From the NCBI RefSeq assembly GCF_018304945.1, contig NZ_JAGQEE010000001.1, forward strand, positions 1,426,001 through 1,490,000: a stretch of DNA of 64,000 bases. Direction: 5' to 3'. Position numbers and translations under genes: made by a program. The stretch comes from Collimonas humicola. GTDB taxonomy: Bacteria > Pseudomonadota > Gammaproteobacteria > Burkholderiales > Burkholderiaceae_D. Shown piece after piece: positions 1 to 7,782 of the stretch. The notes under the pieces are model-generated. The model made no database searches. It was not told the DNA's origin and worked only from the letters and a program-made list of their open reading frames with translations. Each line of letters starts with the position of its first letter. Positions within the stretch are counted from its first letter, which is position 1.

Positions 1-1207
1 GCCCGAAAGTCAGCAGGCTGCCGCCCGCCGCGATGGCGATCAGGCCGCTGCGCACGCCCAGGTGTTCTGCAATCCAGCCGGCCGACAAGGCCCCCAGCGG
101 CGCTGCCGCCACCGTCATGAAGCGCATGGTCGACACCATACGGCCGTGGAAGGCATCCGGCGTCAGCTTCAGGCGCAAGGCCAGGTAAGGCATGAAGTAC
201 AGCATGGCGCTGCAATCGAACACAAACACCACTACGCCATAAGCCAGTGCGCTCAGCAGGGACGAGCCGAAGATGGCGGGCGGAATCGCCGCCAGCAGCA
301 GCCAGGCGGCCGCGGTGCCGCCGAGGCCGATCAGGATCGTGCGGCCGCTGCCGAAGCGCCGCGACAATGGCTTGAGCAGCATCGAGCTGACCAGCACGCC
401 GAAGCCGCCCAGCGTTTGCGCGGCGCCCAGCACACCAGGCGACATGCCCAGCTGCCGCGTGGCGAACAGGATCTGCAACGCCAGATAACCGTTGAACAGT
501 ATCTGCCACAGCGCGGTGCCCCAGGCCAGGGCCCACAGCACTTCGTGATTCCTGACCATCTTGATGCCGTCCACCATTTCGCGGAACGGATGGCGGTTGG
601 ACGGCGCCGGATAAGGATCGCGCTTGCGCAGGTAACGCAGGTTCCACCATGACGACAGAAAGCTGAGGGCATTGACCAGCACCGCCACCGGCGCCGTCAG
701 CAGCTGCACCAGCATGCCGGCGATGCCCGGACCGATCAGGCGCGCCATGGAATCGGTAGCGGCGAACTTGCTTTGCGCATCGAGCAGATGCTCGCGGCCG
801 ACCAGCTGCGCGAGGAATACCTGGGCCGCGCTGCCGCCGACCACGAAGCCGACGCCCATCAGGAAACCCACCGTATAGAGCACATGCATGGACAGCAGGC
901 CCAGCCAGTAACTGATAGGAATCATCACCAGCACGCAGCCGAACAGGAATTCCGACCACAGCAGCACCGGATACTTGCTGCGGCGGTCCAGCCAGACCCC
1001 GGCCGGCAGTGAAAACAAGGCGAACGGCAAGGTTTGCAGGGCAATCAGCGTCCCCATCTGGGCCGGAGTGGCGTGCAGCAGCAGCACCGCCGTCAGCGGG
1101 ATGGCCAGGCTGCTGATCTGTTCGCCGAAGCTGGCGATGGTGGTGGTCAGCCAGAAACGGCGGAAATCGTGGTGGCGCAGCATCGGATCGGCCGACAGCT
1201 TGCGCAT
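1..1207 (-). CDS. MFS transporter (partial, 3' end outside window)
   Basis: Reading the minus strand from an ATG at 1207 gives a continuous hydrophobic protein of about 402 residues still open at base 1. It starts MRKLSADPMLRHHDFRRFW and continues with alternating hydrophobic segments, typical of the 12-TM major facilitator superfamily (MFS_3/enterobactin-exporter-like group). It therefore is an inner-membrane exporter; the substrate cannot be told. No good Shine-Dalgarno precedes 1207 and the frame stays open a little upstream, so the start is uncertain. It is divergent from the TetR gene at 1528 and shares the intergenic region holding a candidate operator, so it may be a drug or electrophile exporter under the same regulator (inference). 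Confidence 0.85.
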   Translation of the reverse strand, partial: MRKLSADPMLRHHDFRRFWLTTTIASFGEQISSLAIPLTAVLLLHATPAQMGTLIALQTLPFALFSLPAGVWLDRRSKYPVLLWSEFLFGCVLVMIPISYWLGLLSMHVLYTVGFLMGVGFVVGGSAAQVFLAQLVGREHLLDAQSKFAATDSMARLIGPGIAGMLVQLLTAPVAVLVNALSFLSSWWNLRYLRKRDPYPAPSNRHPFREMVDGIKMVRNHEVLWALAWGTALWQILFNGYLALQILFATRQLGMSPGVLGAAQTLGGFGVLVSSMLLKPLSRRFGSGRTILIGLGGTAAAWLLLAAIPPAIFGSSLLSALAYGVVVFVFDCSAMLYFMPYLALRLKLTPDAFHGRMVSTMRFMTVAAAPLGALSAGWIAEHLGVRSGLIAIAAGGSLLTFG

Positions 1208-1527
1208 GAAAAATAGACGGAAGGCATTAAAAATGATGGCAACTCTTTGAAGGCGGCAAACTGGGTAAGTGAGCGAAATATGCGAGTGCGGCGCGCAAAG
1301 CTTTGGATAAAAAGCTTATGCAAATGATACCCGTTTGCCTGCCGCTTTTACGTATTTCCATCAATAAATAAGCGGTTTTTGTCTTGAATGAGACACCTGG
1401 GAGACGCCTGCCCGGCTCCTGTCCAAAGCGCGATTTATCAACATGGGGGAACAACGCTATTGTTGCCATTGATTTAATCAATCAAAGTCGTCAAACATTT
1501 TGAGACGACTGGTCATATAATGGCGGC
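1208..1527. other. Divergent intergenic region (MFS / nemR-like)
   Basis: About 320 bases with no supported gene. It separates the minus-strand MFS gene from the plus-strand TetR gene and holds the operator-like box at 1499-1520. Nothing else was recognised in it. Confidence 0.6.
1499..1520. promoter_or_regulatory. Putative NemR-like operator, copy 1
   Basis: The core GACGACTGGTCAT sits 8 bases before the ATG of the TetR gene, inside a 22-base block that recurs with two differences at 2195-2216 upstream of the Old Yellow Enzyme gene. The centre is nearly palindromic (GACYGGTC), as is usual for TetR-family operators. Autoregulation is inferred from this position. Confidence 0.65.
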
Positions 1528-2127
1528 ATGGATAAAGCTCACACTCCCAACGACACCCGCGCGACGCTGCTGGAAACCGGGCTCAAGCTGTTTGTCGAGC
1601 AAGGCTACAACGGCACCGGCATCAAGGAAATCGTCGATGCCGCCGGCGTGCCCAAGGGTTCGTTCTACAACTACTTCAAGAGCAAGGAAGATTTCGGCGG
1701 CGAAGTCATCTCGCATTACGCCGACGGTTTCGCCGCGACCTGGTCGAAGTATTTTGCTGAAGGCCCGGAGCAGCCGCTGGCCGCCTTGCGCTATACCTAC
1801 GAACGCATCATCGGCTACCACGAGCAGTGCGAAGTGAAAGCCGGCTGCCTGCTGGGCAATTTTGCCGCGGAAATGTCGGAATCCAGCGAAGTGTGTCGGG
1901 TCACCCTGCAAGAAGTCGTCAGCGGCTGGCGCAAACGCTTCGTCAGCTATCTGCGCAAAGCCCAGGCCGATGGCACTGTGCGCACCGACCTCAGCGCCGA
2001 ACAGCTTGCCGATTTTTTCTGGAATGCCTGGGAAGGCGCATTGCTGCGCATGAAGATCGAGCGCTCGACAGCACCGGTGCGGGCATGCGTCAACCTGATG
2101 TTTGATCATTTTTTCTTGCCGCAGTAA
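1528..2127 (+). CDS. nemR: TetR/AcrR family regulator, NemR-like
   Basis: The 199-residue protein has the TetR N-terminal helix-turn-helix around residues 10-55 (LFVEQGYNGTGIKEIVDAAG, then VPKGSFYNYFKSKEDF). A ligand domain with cysteines at 101, 107, 123 and 187 follows; the KAGCLLGNF context of Cys107 resembles the redox-sensing cysteine region of E. coli NemR. NemR represses nemA, an Old Yellow Enzyme, and releases DNA when modified by electrophiles or hypochlorite. The next gene here is an Old Yellow Enzyme, and both genes have the same box upstream, which supports the assignment. The symbol is given by similarity of arrangement and family; binding is not shown. Confidence 0.85.
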   Translation: MDKAHTPNDTRATLLETGLKLFVEQGYNGTGIKEIVDAAGVPKGSFYNYFKSKEDFGGEVISHYADGFAATWSKYFAEGPEQPLAALRYTYERIIGYHEQCEVKAGCLLGNFAAEMSESSEVCRVTLQEVVSGWRKRFVSYLRKAQADGTVRTDLSAEQLADFFWNAWEGALLRMKIERSTAPVRACVNLMFDHFFLPQ

Positions 2128-2194
2128 ACAGTTGTCCCCTGCAGCCGGCGCCATGAAGACTGCAGGGAATTTGAACGGGATTTTTTAAAACAAA

Positions 2195-2216
2195 TTTGAG
2201 ACGACCGGTCATTTAA
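2195..2216. promoter_or_regulatory. Putative NemR-like operator, copy 2
   Basis: Core GACGACCGGTCAT, with the fully palindromic centre GACCGGTC, lies 77 bases before the ATG of the Old Yellow Enzyme gene. It matches 20 of 22 positions of the box at 1499-1520. Confidence 0.7.
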
Positions 2217-2293
2217 AGCATATTGAATTGCATTGCCTGCCGTAATCCTAACCACCCAGCGCCTGAGCGCGTTTTAATGAAGAAGGAATCAAC

Positions 2294-3409
2294 ATGAGCC
2301 ACACCAAAGAAGCCCGCACCGAAGACAGCCTGTTCCAGCCCGCCCGCATCGGCGACATCGAGCTGGCCAACCGGATCGTCATGGCGCCGCTGACCCGCAA
2401 CCGCGCCGGCGAGGGCAATGTACCGAACGAACTGAACCTGAAGTACTACGCCCAGCGCGCCTCGGCCGGCCTGATCGTGACCGAGGCGACCCAGGTGTCT
2501 GCCCAGGCACAAGGCTATGCCAACACGCCCGGCCTGCATACGCCGGAACAAGTCGCCGCCTGGAAGAAAATCACCGACGCCGTGCATGAAAAAGGCGGCC
2601 GCATCGTGGTGCAGATCTGGCACACCGGGCGCATGTCGCACGTGTCGTTCCAGCCGGACGGCAAGGCGCCGGTAGCGCCATCGGCTATCCGCGCCGACGC
2701 CAAGACCTTTGTGGTCGGCGAAGGCTTCGTCGACACCTCGGTGCCGCGCGAACTGACCTTGGCCGAAATCCCGGGCGTGGTGGACGACTTCCGCCAGACC
2801 GCAAGACGTGCCCTGGAAGCCGGCTTCGACGGTATTGAAATCCACGGCGCCCACGGCTATCTGCTGGACAGCTTCCTGCGCGACGGCTCCAACCACCGCA
2901 CCGACAACTACGGCGGCAGCATCGAAAACCGCGCCCGCCTGCTGCTGGAAGTGGTCGCCGCCACCACCGCCGAAATCGGCGGCGGCCGCGTAGGCGTGCG
3001 GCTGTCGCCAGTATCGCCCGTCAACGACTCCAGCGAAAGCCAGCCGCAGCCGCTGTTCAACTATGTAGTGGAACAGCTGAACAAATTCGGCCTGGCCTAC
3101 CTGCACGTAGTGGAAGGCCACACCGGCGGCCCGCGCGACAACGCCCCGTTCGACTACGAAGCGCTGCACCAGCGCTTCGACGGCGCCTGGCTGGTCAACA
3201 ACGGCTATGACCGCATGATGGCGCGCGAAGCCATCGCCAGCGGCCACGGCGACCTGGTAGCCTTCGGCCGCGCCTTCATCACCAACCCCGACCTGGTGCA
3301 GCGCCTGCAGCACAACCTGCCCCTCAACGTCCCCTTCAGCGACGCCCCGCTCTACGGCGGCACAGGTGAGCACGGCTACACCGACTACCCGGCGCTGACC
3401 GAAGCATAA
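2294..3409 (+). CDS. nemA: Old Yellow Enzyme family alkene reductase (N-ethylmaleimide reductase type)
   Basis: A 371-residue FMN-dependent (beta/alpha)8 barrel. It begins with the family signature IELANRIVMAPLTRNRA, has the substrate-binding pair in EIHGAHGYLLDSFL, then NHRTDNYGGSIENRARLLLE and the C-terminal phosphate-binding GDLVAFGRAFITNPDLV. Such cytosolic enzymes reduce electrophilic alkenes, nitro compounds and quinones with NAD(P)H. The ATG follows an AAGGA ribosome site by a normal distance. The NemR-like gene and shared operator upstream imply induction by electrophiles. A strong terminator follows, so this is the last gene of the unit. Confidence 0.93.
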   Translation: MSHTKEARTEDSLFQPARIGDIELANRIVMAPLTRNRAGEGNVPNELNLKYYAQRASAGLIVTEATQVSAQAQGYANTPGLHTPEQVAAWKKITDAVHEKGGRIVVQIWHTGRMSHVSFQPDGKAPVAPSAIRADAKTFVVGEGFVDTSVPRELTLAEIPGVVDDFRQTARRALEAGFDGIEIHGAHGYLLDSFLRDGSNHRTDNYGGSIENRARLLLEVVAATTAEIGGGRVGVRLSPVSPVNDSSESQPQPLFNYVVEQLNKFGLAYLHVVEGHTGGPRDNAPFDYEALHQRFDGAWLVNNGYDRMMAREAIASGHGDLVAFGRAFITNPDLVQRLQHNLPLNVPFSDAPLYGGTGEHGYTDYPALTEA

Positions 3410-3429
3410 GCCGAAGCAAAGCCTTCTCC

Positions 3430-3474
3430 AATCCCGCTTGCGCACCACCACTTTACGGCAAGCGGGATTTTTTT
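3430..3474 (+). terminator. Rho-independent terminator after nemA-like gene
   Basis: A perfect 12-bp stem (AATCCCGCTTGC at 3430-3441 with its complement at 3458-3469) is followed by a run of Ts. Confidence 0.9.
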
Positions 3475-3583
3475 CGCCTGGAGATTTGCGAAGCCCGCGA
3501 AAATTGCGAGCCATGGGTTTTGACGTTGACGTTGTTTTTGGGGTTGTTTTTGACGTTGGGTTGCTTTTGAAGTTGGTTTTGAA

Positions 3584-3877
3584 TTCCGCATGGAGACGTT
3601 GCCAAATCCGGCGCGTGTCAGCCGGGAATTGTGAGGGGCATGTTTGAGCCGAAGGCGAGTTTTGCCCCTCACCCGGCTGGCGCGCGCCGGATTTGGGGAC
3701 CCGACCGAAGGGAGGGCAACGGCTTTGCGGTCGCCTTCTTTTTGGTTACTTTTTCTTGGCGAAGCAAGAAAAAGTGACTGGTTGCCGGGCCACCCCCGGC
3801 AAGCATCCACGGAGTAGCAAATGTTTTAGTAACCCGCAGACCGTTCTTAGCATGCCACCGCACTCACTCCGTAACCC
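3584..3877. repeat. Structured composite repeat, copy 1 (body)
   Basis: A non-coding block almost entirely made of inverted repeats. Outer arms are at 3602-3626 and about 3672-3696, inner arms GTGAGGGGCA at 3631-3640 and TGCCCCTCAC at 3663-3672, and a perfect 11-bp hairpin lies at 3748-3775 with loop GCGAAG. A GCCGGG/CCCGGC hairpin follows at about 3780-3805. The whole block recurs in opposite orientation at about 38152-38455. A G/T-rich low-complexity tract (about 3510-3585) precedes it. Both copies end in a REP hairpin. Confidence 0.85.
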
Positions 3878-3940
3878 GGTAACTGGGGTCAGAGTAATTT
3901 TCGCAAAAAGCCGCGAAAAAAAACTCTGACCCCAGTTACC
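3878..3940. repeat. REP hairpin A (GGGGTCAGAGT type)
   Basis: Perfect 18-bp arms: GGTAACTGGGGTCAGAGT at 3878-3895 and the complement at 3923-3940. The inner part (TTTTCGC with GCGAAAA) pairs as well, so nearly the whole 63 bases form one hairpin. Small hairpins of this kind are typical of REP-like elements; no REP-associated transposase gene is in the window. Confidence 0.9.
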
Positions 3941-4083
3941 TCTTTCTTTTGGCAAGGCCGCGTAGGCAAGCAAAAGAAAGTGAGCGGCTGCCGGGCCGCT
4001 CCCGGCTTGTATCCACGGAGTAGCTACGATGTTAACAACCCGTGGACCGTTCTTAGTGCGCCAAGACATGTACTCCGTAGAAC
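3941..4083. repeat. Partial second unit of the structured repeat
   Basis: This stretch repeats the second half of copy 1: the CTTTCTTTTG/CAAAAGAAAG hairpin (3942-3951 with 3971-3980, longer loop), the GCCGGG/CCCGGC hairpin, the ATCCACGGAGTAGC block and the ACCGTTCTTAG block, and it leads into REP hairpin B. It is therefore a tandem partial duplication. Confidence 0.8.
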
Positions 4084-4149
4084 GTCAAATGGGGTCAGAG
4101 TAATTTACGACGATAAAACTGTCGTAAAAAAACTCTGACCCCATTTGAC
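4084..4149. repeat. REP hairpin B
   Basis: Perfect 18-bp arms GTCAAATGGGGTCAGAGT (4084-4101) and the complement (4132-4149). The outer bases differ from REP A, yet both arms changed together. The inner TTACGAC/GTCGTAA also pairs. Confidence 0.9.
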
Positions 4150-4192
4150 TGCGCGACCTGAATCTGGACCGCAAACCCTGCGCCAGAATTGA

Positions 4193-4525
4193 CTATTGCG
4201 ACGCCGGCTTCTCGCTGCCATAGGTGATCGCCAGGTACTCCCCGATTTGCTTAACCTGGTCGTCGCTCAACGGCGCGCCATACGCGTGCTGCATCTTGGC
4301 CACCTCCGCCGTCCACTGCGTCAGCGTCATCTTTCCAGGCTGCTGATTGATATAGTCAGCAGAATGGCAAATCGCACACATCTGCGTCGCAATCACATAG
4401 CCCGGATGGGTAGAAGGCCGCAACTGCGCCGTCTCCTGCGGCAAGGCAATCGTCACCGGCGCAGCCGACGCCCCAAGCACCACGCCAAGCAAAACCCCGC
4501 CCACCGTCGAATTCAGATATTTCAT
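4193..4525 (-). CDS. sorB: Sulfite dehydrogenase cytochrome c subunit
   Basis: A small exported monohaem cytochrome of 110 residues: a hydrophobic signal peptide (MKYLNSTVGGVLLGVVLG), one CAICH haem-binding motif, and a downstream Met in VAKMQHAYGAPLSDDQ that could be the axial ligand. SorB accepts electrons from the molybdenum subunit SorA and passes them to cytochrome c in the periplasm. The gene follows sorA after a few bases on the same strand. The ATG at 4525 is chosen because the AGGGG ribosome site abuts the ATG at 4531 but lies 6 bases from the one at 4525. SorAB oxidises sulfite to sulfate. Confidence 0.88.
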   Translation of the reverse strand: MKYLNSTVGGVLLGVVLGASAAPVTIALPQETAQLRPSTHPGYVIATQMCAICHSADYINQQPGKMTLTQWTAEVAKMQHAYGAPLSDDQVKQIGEYLAITYGSEKPASQ

Positions 4526-4534
4526 GGCCATCCC

Positions 4535-5761
4535 CTAAGCGACATTGATCTTGGTGGTTTCAATCACATTGCGCGCATAGCCCGCCGGATTCCAGGTAGC
4601 CTCCAGCGGCTGCACCTCGCCGCCGTTAGAGGTCGCCCTCACCATCAGCGGCAACTCCCCTTTGTGCAACGGCGTCATGCCAAAGCGCCATTCGCGGAAA
4701 GAATACTTGCCCAGATCCTTGCCCAGCACCGCACTCTTCCAGCTCTGCCCGCCATCGACCGAAATATCCACTGCCCTGATCCCCGTGCCGCCATCAAAGG
4801 CAATCCCCTTCAATTCCAGCCGCCGCCCCGCATGCACCACCGAACCGTCATGCAGGCTGGTGATGAACGAACGCGTCTTCAAACGCGCAATCGGCCGCGT
4901 CTTGGCCGCAGCCGTCCCCGGCTCCACGCACATGCAATCGTTATCCGGCACCCGGTACGCCGTCTTCATGAAAAAGCCGTCGAAGACATGGTCCAGCACC
5001 TCGATCTGGTTCAGGTGCTTGACCCAGTAAGTGCCGAAATACCCCGGCACGATCAGTTTGAGCGGATAACCGTTCAGGAAGGGAATATCCGTTCCATTCA
5101 TCGACCAGGCGATGATCGGTTCGCCGCTCAGCGCATGGTCGATATCGAGCGCCTTGATGAAATCCGGCGTAGTCGGCAGCACCGGCTCGTCGAGGCCGTT
5201 GAAGCTGACCTGGCGCGCATCGCCCAGCACGCCCGCATGTTCCAGCACCGCCTTCAAGGGCACGCCGACCCAGCGCGCATTGCCCATGGAACCATTGCCC
5301 AGCTGGGCGCCGAACACCCGCGGCGTCGAAAACGCGCGGCTGTTGCCGGAACACTGGTTGACCGCCACCACCTCCACCGCCGGCGCCAGCGCCTTCAGTT
5401 CAGCCAGCGACAAGGACAGCTCGCGCGTCACGCGGCCAGCGATCTTCAGCCGGTAGCTGTCGGCGTCGATGGAGGTCGGTATATTGGCCAGGTGATAGCG
5501 CACGAAAAACGCATCGTTGGCGGTGATCGGCCCTTCATTGAAAACGCTGAACGGCGTTTCCAGGTGCGGCGGGCGCGTGGTGATGCGCATCAGCGGCCGC
5601 TTTTGCGGATAAGCGACCAGCTCGCGCTCGCCGTTGTCCACCGGGATGCTGGCGGTCGCCGCCGCAAAACTCTGCATGGGCGCCAGCGCCAGCGAGGTGG
5701 CGGCGAATCCGGCCTGTTGCAAAAACCTGCGGCGTGCGTTGCCGCCTTGATTGAATTCCAT
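4535..5761 (-). CDS. sorA: Sulfite dehydrogenase molybdopterin subunit
   Basis: The 408-residue protein has a twin-arginine signal (NARRRFLQQAGFA) and then a sulfite-oxidase-family molybdopterin domain with the Mo-ligand cysteine, Cys137, in NQCSGNSRAF. The C-terminal dimerisation domain includes VDISVDGGQSWKSAVLGKDL, typical of the family. The ATG at 5761 is preceded by a strong AGGAGG; an upstream in-frame ATG at 5818 lacks one. It acts in the periplasm with SorB to oxidise sulfite, either detoxifying it or completing organosulfur breakdown. SoxC-type sulfane dehydrogenase is a less likely alternative, since no sox genes are nearby. Confidence 0.88.
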   Translation of the reverse strand: MEFNQGGNARRRFLQQAGFAATSLALAPMQSFAAATASIPVDNGERELVAYPQKRPLMRITTRPPHLETPFSVFNEGPITANDAFFVRYHLANIPTSIDADSYRLKIAGRVTRELSLSLAELKALAPAVEVVAVNQCSGNSRAFSTPRVFGAQLGNGSMGNARWVGVPLKAVLEHAGVLGDARQVSFNGLDEPVLPTTPDFIKALDIDHALSGEPIIAWSMNGTDIPFLNGYPLKLIVPGYFGTYWVKHLNQIEVLDHVFDGFFMKTAYRVPDNDCMCVEPGTAAAKTRPIARLKTRSFITSLHDGSVVHAGRRLELKGIAFDGGTGIRAVDISVDGGQSWKSAVLGKDLGKYSFREWRFGMTPLHKGELPLMVRATSNGGEVQPLEATWNPAGYARNVIETTKINVA

Positions 5762-5922
5762 GCTGGCCTCCTGCCATGTCAATATTGTTGTAATGGTCCG
5801 GGCCGATTTCCGCCTCAATAACGAGCGACCGCTCGCCCGGCAAGCATCATCGGTTAATCGCTTAACATGAGCGGAACTTTAGTACGATAATGGCAAGCGG
5901 TAAAGCGAATTGCAAAGCTAAT

Positions 5923-5945
5923 ATCTACCTGCCGGACAGGTAGAT
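5923..5945. promoter_or_regulatory. Inverted repeat in sorA / gcdH intergenic region
   Basis: ATCTACCTG and CAGGTAGAT form 9-bp arms around 5 bases, about 30 bases upstream of the acyl-CoA dehydrogenase ATG. The size and position suit a dimeric repressor or activator; the binding protein is unknown. Confidence 0.5.
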
Positions 5946-5974
5946 CGCAGACAACTGATTTCTGGAGAAAACGC

Positions 5975-7162
5975 ATGTCCTCATCACACGCCAGCTTCCA
6001 CTGGGACGACCCGCTGTTGCTGGAGCAGCAGCTCAGCAGCGAGGAGCGCATGGTGCGCGACAGCGCCGCCGCCTACGCACAGGACAAACTGGCGCCGCGC
6101 GTGCTGCTGTCCTTCCGCAATGAGCGCACCGACATCGAAATCTTCCGCGAGATGGGTGCGCTCGGCCTGCTCGGCGCGACCATTCCCGAAGAATACGGCG
6201 GCGCCGGCCTCAACTACGTCAGCTACGGCCTGATCGCGCGTGAAATCGAACGCATCGATTCCGGCTACCGCTCCATGATGAGCGTGCAAAGCTCGCTGGT
6301 GATGCTGCCGATCTTCGAATTCGGCAACCTGGCCACCAGGCAGAAATACCTGCCCAAGCTGGCCAGCGGCGAATTCATCGGCTGCTTCGGCCTGACCGAG
6401 CCGGACCATGGCTCCGACCCCGGCAGCATGGTCACGCGCGCGCGCAAGGTCGACGGCGGCTACGCGCTGAGCGGCAGCAAGATGTGGATCACCAACAGCC
6501 CGATCGCTGACGTCTTCGTGGTCTGGGCCAAGGACGACGAGGGCGCGATCCGCGGCTTCGTCCTGGAGAAAGGCTGGCCGGGCCTGTCGACGCCGGCGAT
6601 CCACGGCAAGGTCGGCCTGCGCACTTCGATCACCGGCGAGATCGTCATGGACCAGGTGTTCTGCCCGGAAGAAAACGCCTTCCCCGACGTCCGTGGCCTG
6701 AAGGGTCCGTTCACCTGCCTCAATTCGGCGCGTTTCGGGATTGCCTGGGGCGCGCTCGGCGCCGCCGAATTCTGCTGGCATGCGGCGCGCAGCTACACCA
6801 TGGAGCGCAAGCAGTTCGGCCGGCCGCTGGCCGCCAACCAGCTGGTGCAGCTCAAGCTGGTCAACATGCAGACCGAGATCACCATGGCGCTGCAAGGCTG
6901 TTTGCGGCTGGGCCGCATGAAGGAAGAAGGCAGCGCCTCGGTGGAAATCACTTCCATCATGAAGCGCAATTCCTGCGGCAAGGCACTGGATATTGCCCGC
7001 ATGGCGCGCGACATGCTGGGCGGCAACGGCATTTCCGACGAGTTTGGCGTGATCCGCCATCTGGTGAACCTGGAAGTGGTGAATACCTATGAGGGCACGC
7101 ATGACGTCCATGCCCTGATCCTAGGCCGGGCCCAGACCGGGATCGCGGCCTTCGCCAACTAG
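5975..7162 (+). CDS. gcdH: Glutaryl-CoA dehydrogenase (acyl-CoA dehydrogenase family)
   Basis: A 395-residue FAD-dependent acyl-CoA dehydrogenase. Features are the family block [16 protein letters not shown] with KMWITNSP, the [13 protein letters not shown] segment and the catalytic glutamate in [20 protein letters not shown]. The [15 protein letters not shown] stretch and this C-terminus are typical of glutaryl-CoA dehydrogenases, which oxidise and decarboxylate glutaryl-CoA to crotonyl-CoA in lysine and tryptophan breakdown. The ATG follows GGAG. It stands alone; the CoA-transferase often beside it is absent. Another short-chain acyl-CoA dehydrogenase specificity cannot be excluded. Confidence 0.88.
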   Translation: MSSSHASFHWDDPLLLEQQLSSEERMVRDSAAAYAQDKLAPRVLLSFRNERTDIEIFREMGALGLLGATIPEEYGGAGLNYVSYGLIAREIERIDSGYRSMMSVQSSLVMLPIFEFGNLATRQKYLPKLASGEFIGCFGLTEPDHGSDPGSMVTRARKVDGGYALSGSKMWITNSPIADVFVVWAKDDEGAIRGFVLEKGWPGLSTPAIHGKVGLRTSITGEIVMDQVFCPEENAFPDVRGLKGPFTCLNSARFGIAWGALGAAEFCWHAARSYTMERKQFGRPLAANQLVQLKLVNMQTEITMALQGCLRLGRMKEEGSASVEITSIMKRNSCGKALDIARMARDMLGGNGISDEFGVIRHLVNLEVVNTYEGTHDVHALILGRAQTGIAAFAN

Positions 7163-7488
7163 AACGAGTGCGGCTGAGACAACGCCGCACACCTGCAGCA
7201 CCAGCCGGCGGCCGGTCGAATGCGCGCCCCGGCATCGCTGGCGTTGATCGGCCGCGCCAATCCCAATCTATCGCCAATCCCCCCCTTTCCTCCATCAGCG
7301 GCAAGAATTTGTATAAATAATTGCTCGCTTCGTGTCCCCTTTTTCCATCTCGCCGGGCATAACAGATAAGACTCCATGCACGAGAGTCGTGTCGTTGCAG
7401 CTGCTGTCCAGGATGAAATCCGTCCGTTCAATCCCATACCAATAACGATCCGCTGCAACCGGCAGCGTGTCATAGAGGAGCTCAAACC
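7163..7488. other. Intergenic region after gcdH
   Basis: No gene seen. A hairpin GTGCGGC/GCCGCAC at 7168-7190 directly follows the gcdH stop but lacks a T-run. The rest probably holds the promoter of the secreted-protein operon starting at 7489; no clear -35/-10 pair was identified. Confidence 0.4.
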
Positions 7489-7782
7489 ATGAACAACCCT
7501 ATCAGGAATTTGTGCAAGGGCGCGCACGCCCTGTCGCTCGTCCTTGGCGTAGCGGCGCCGATGGCCGCCTCTGCAGCCGAACCGTCTCCCGCGCCAAATA
7601 AAACTCCCCAAACTACTGCCGGCGATAGCGCCGCTCGCCAGGGTGCGCGCCCGGGGGACGGCGTGGCGATGAAAGCTGAAGCGATGCCGCCGCTGGTCGC
7701 TGTAAAGGCCGCCGACGGCACTATTGTAGTGCAGCACTCGGCCGAGATCTCGGCGCCTCAGAAGAAAGCAGAGGTGCGCTGA
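7489..7782 (+). CDS. Small secreted protein of unknown function, coupled to metalloprotease
   Basis: A 97-residue protein with a signal peptide (LSLVLGVAAPMAASAAEPS) followed by a low-complexity Ala/Pro/Lys-rich region without recognisable domain. The start has a good GAGGAG site. Its stop TGA shares one base with the ATG of the following metalloprotease, so the two are translationally coupled. A role as propeptide-like inhibitor or secretion partner of the protease is possible but only inferred from this arrangement. Confidence 0.7.
   Translation: MNNPIRNLCKGAHALSLVLGVAAPMAASAAEPSPAPNKTPQTTAGDSAARQGARPGDGVAMKAEAMPPLVAVKAADGTIVVQHSAEISAPQKKAEVR

Noticed and set aside
3385-4069. Minus-strand open frames over the structured repeat
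   Set aside because: They run through inverted repeats and REP hairpins and also appear in the reversed copy; translation products of repeats, not genes.
3878-4149. REP hairpins as ordinary terminators
   Set aside because: They are long, lack a T-run after the stem, occur in tandem and recur at distant sites with a common core, so they are repeats first; an effect on transcription end is possible.
4196-5821. 541-codon plus-strand open frame opposite sorAB
   Set aside because: Antisense to both sulfite dehydrogenase genes, whose motifs and ribosome sites are clear.
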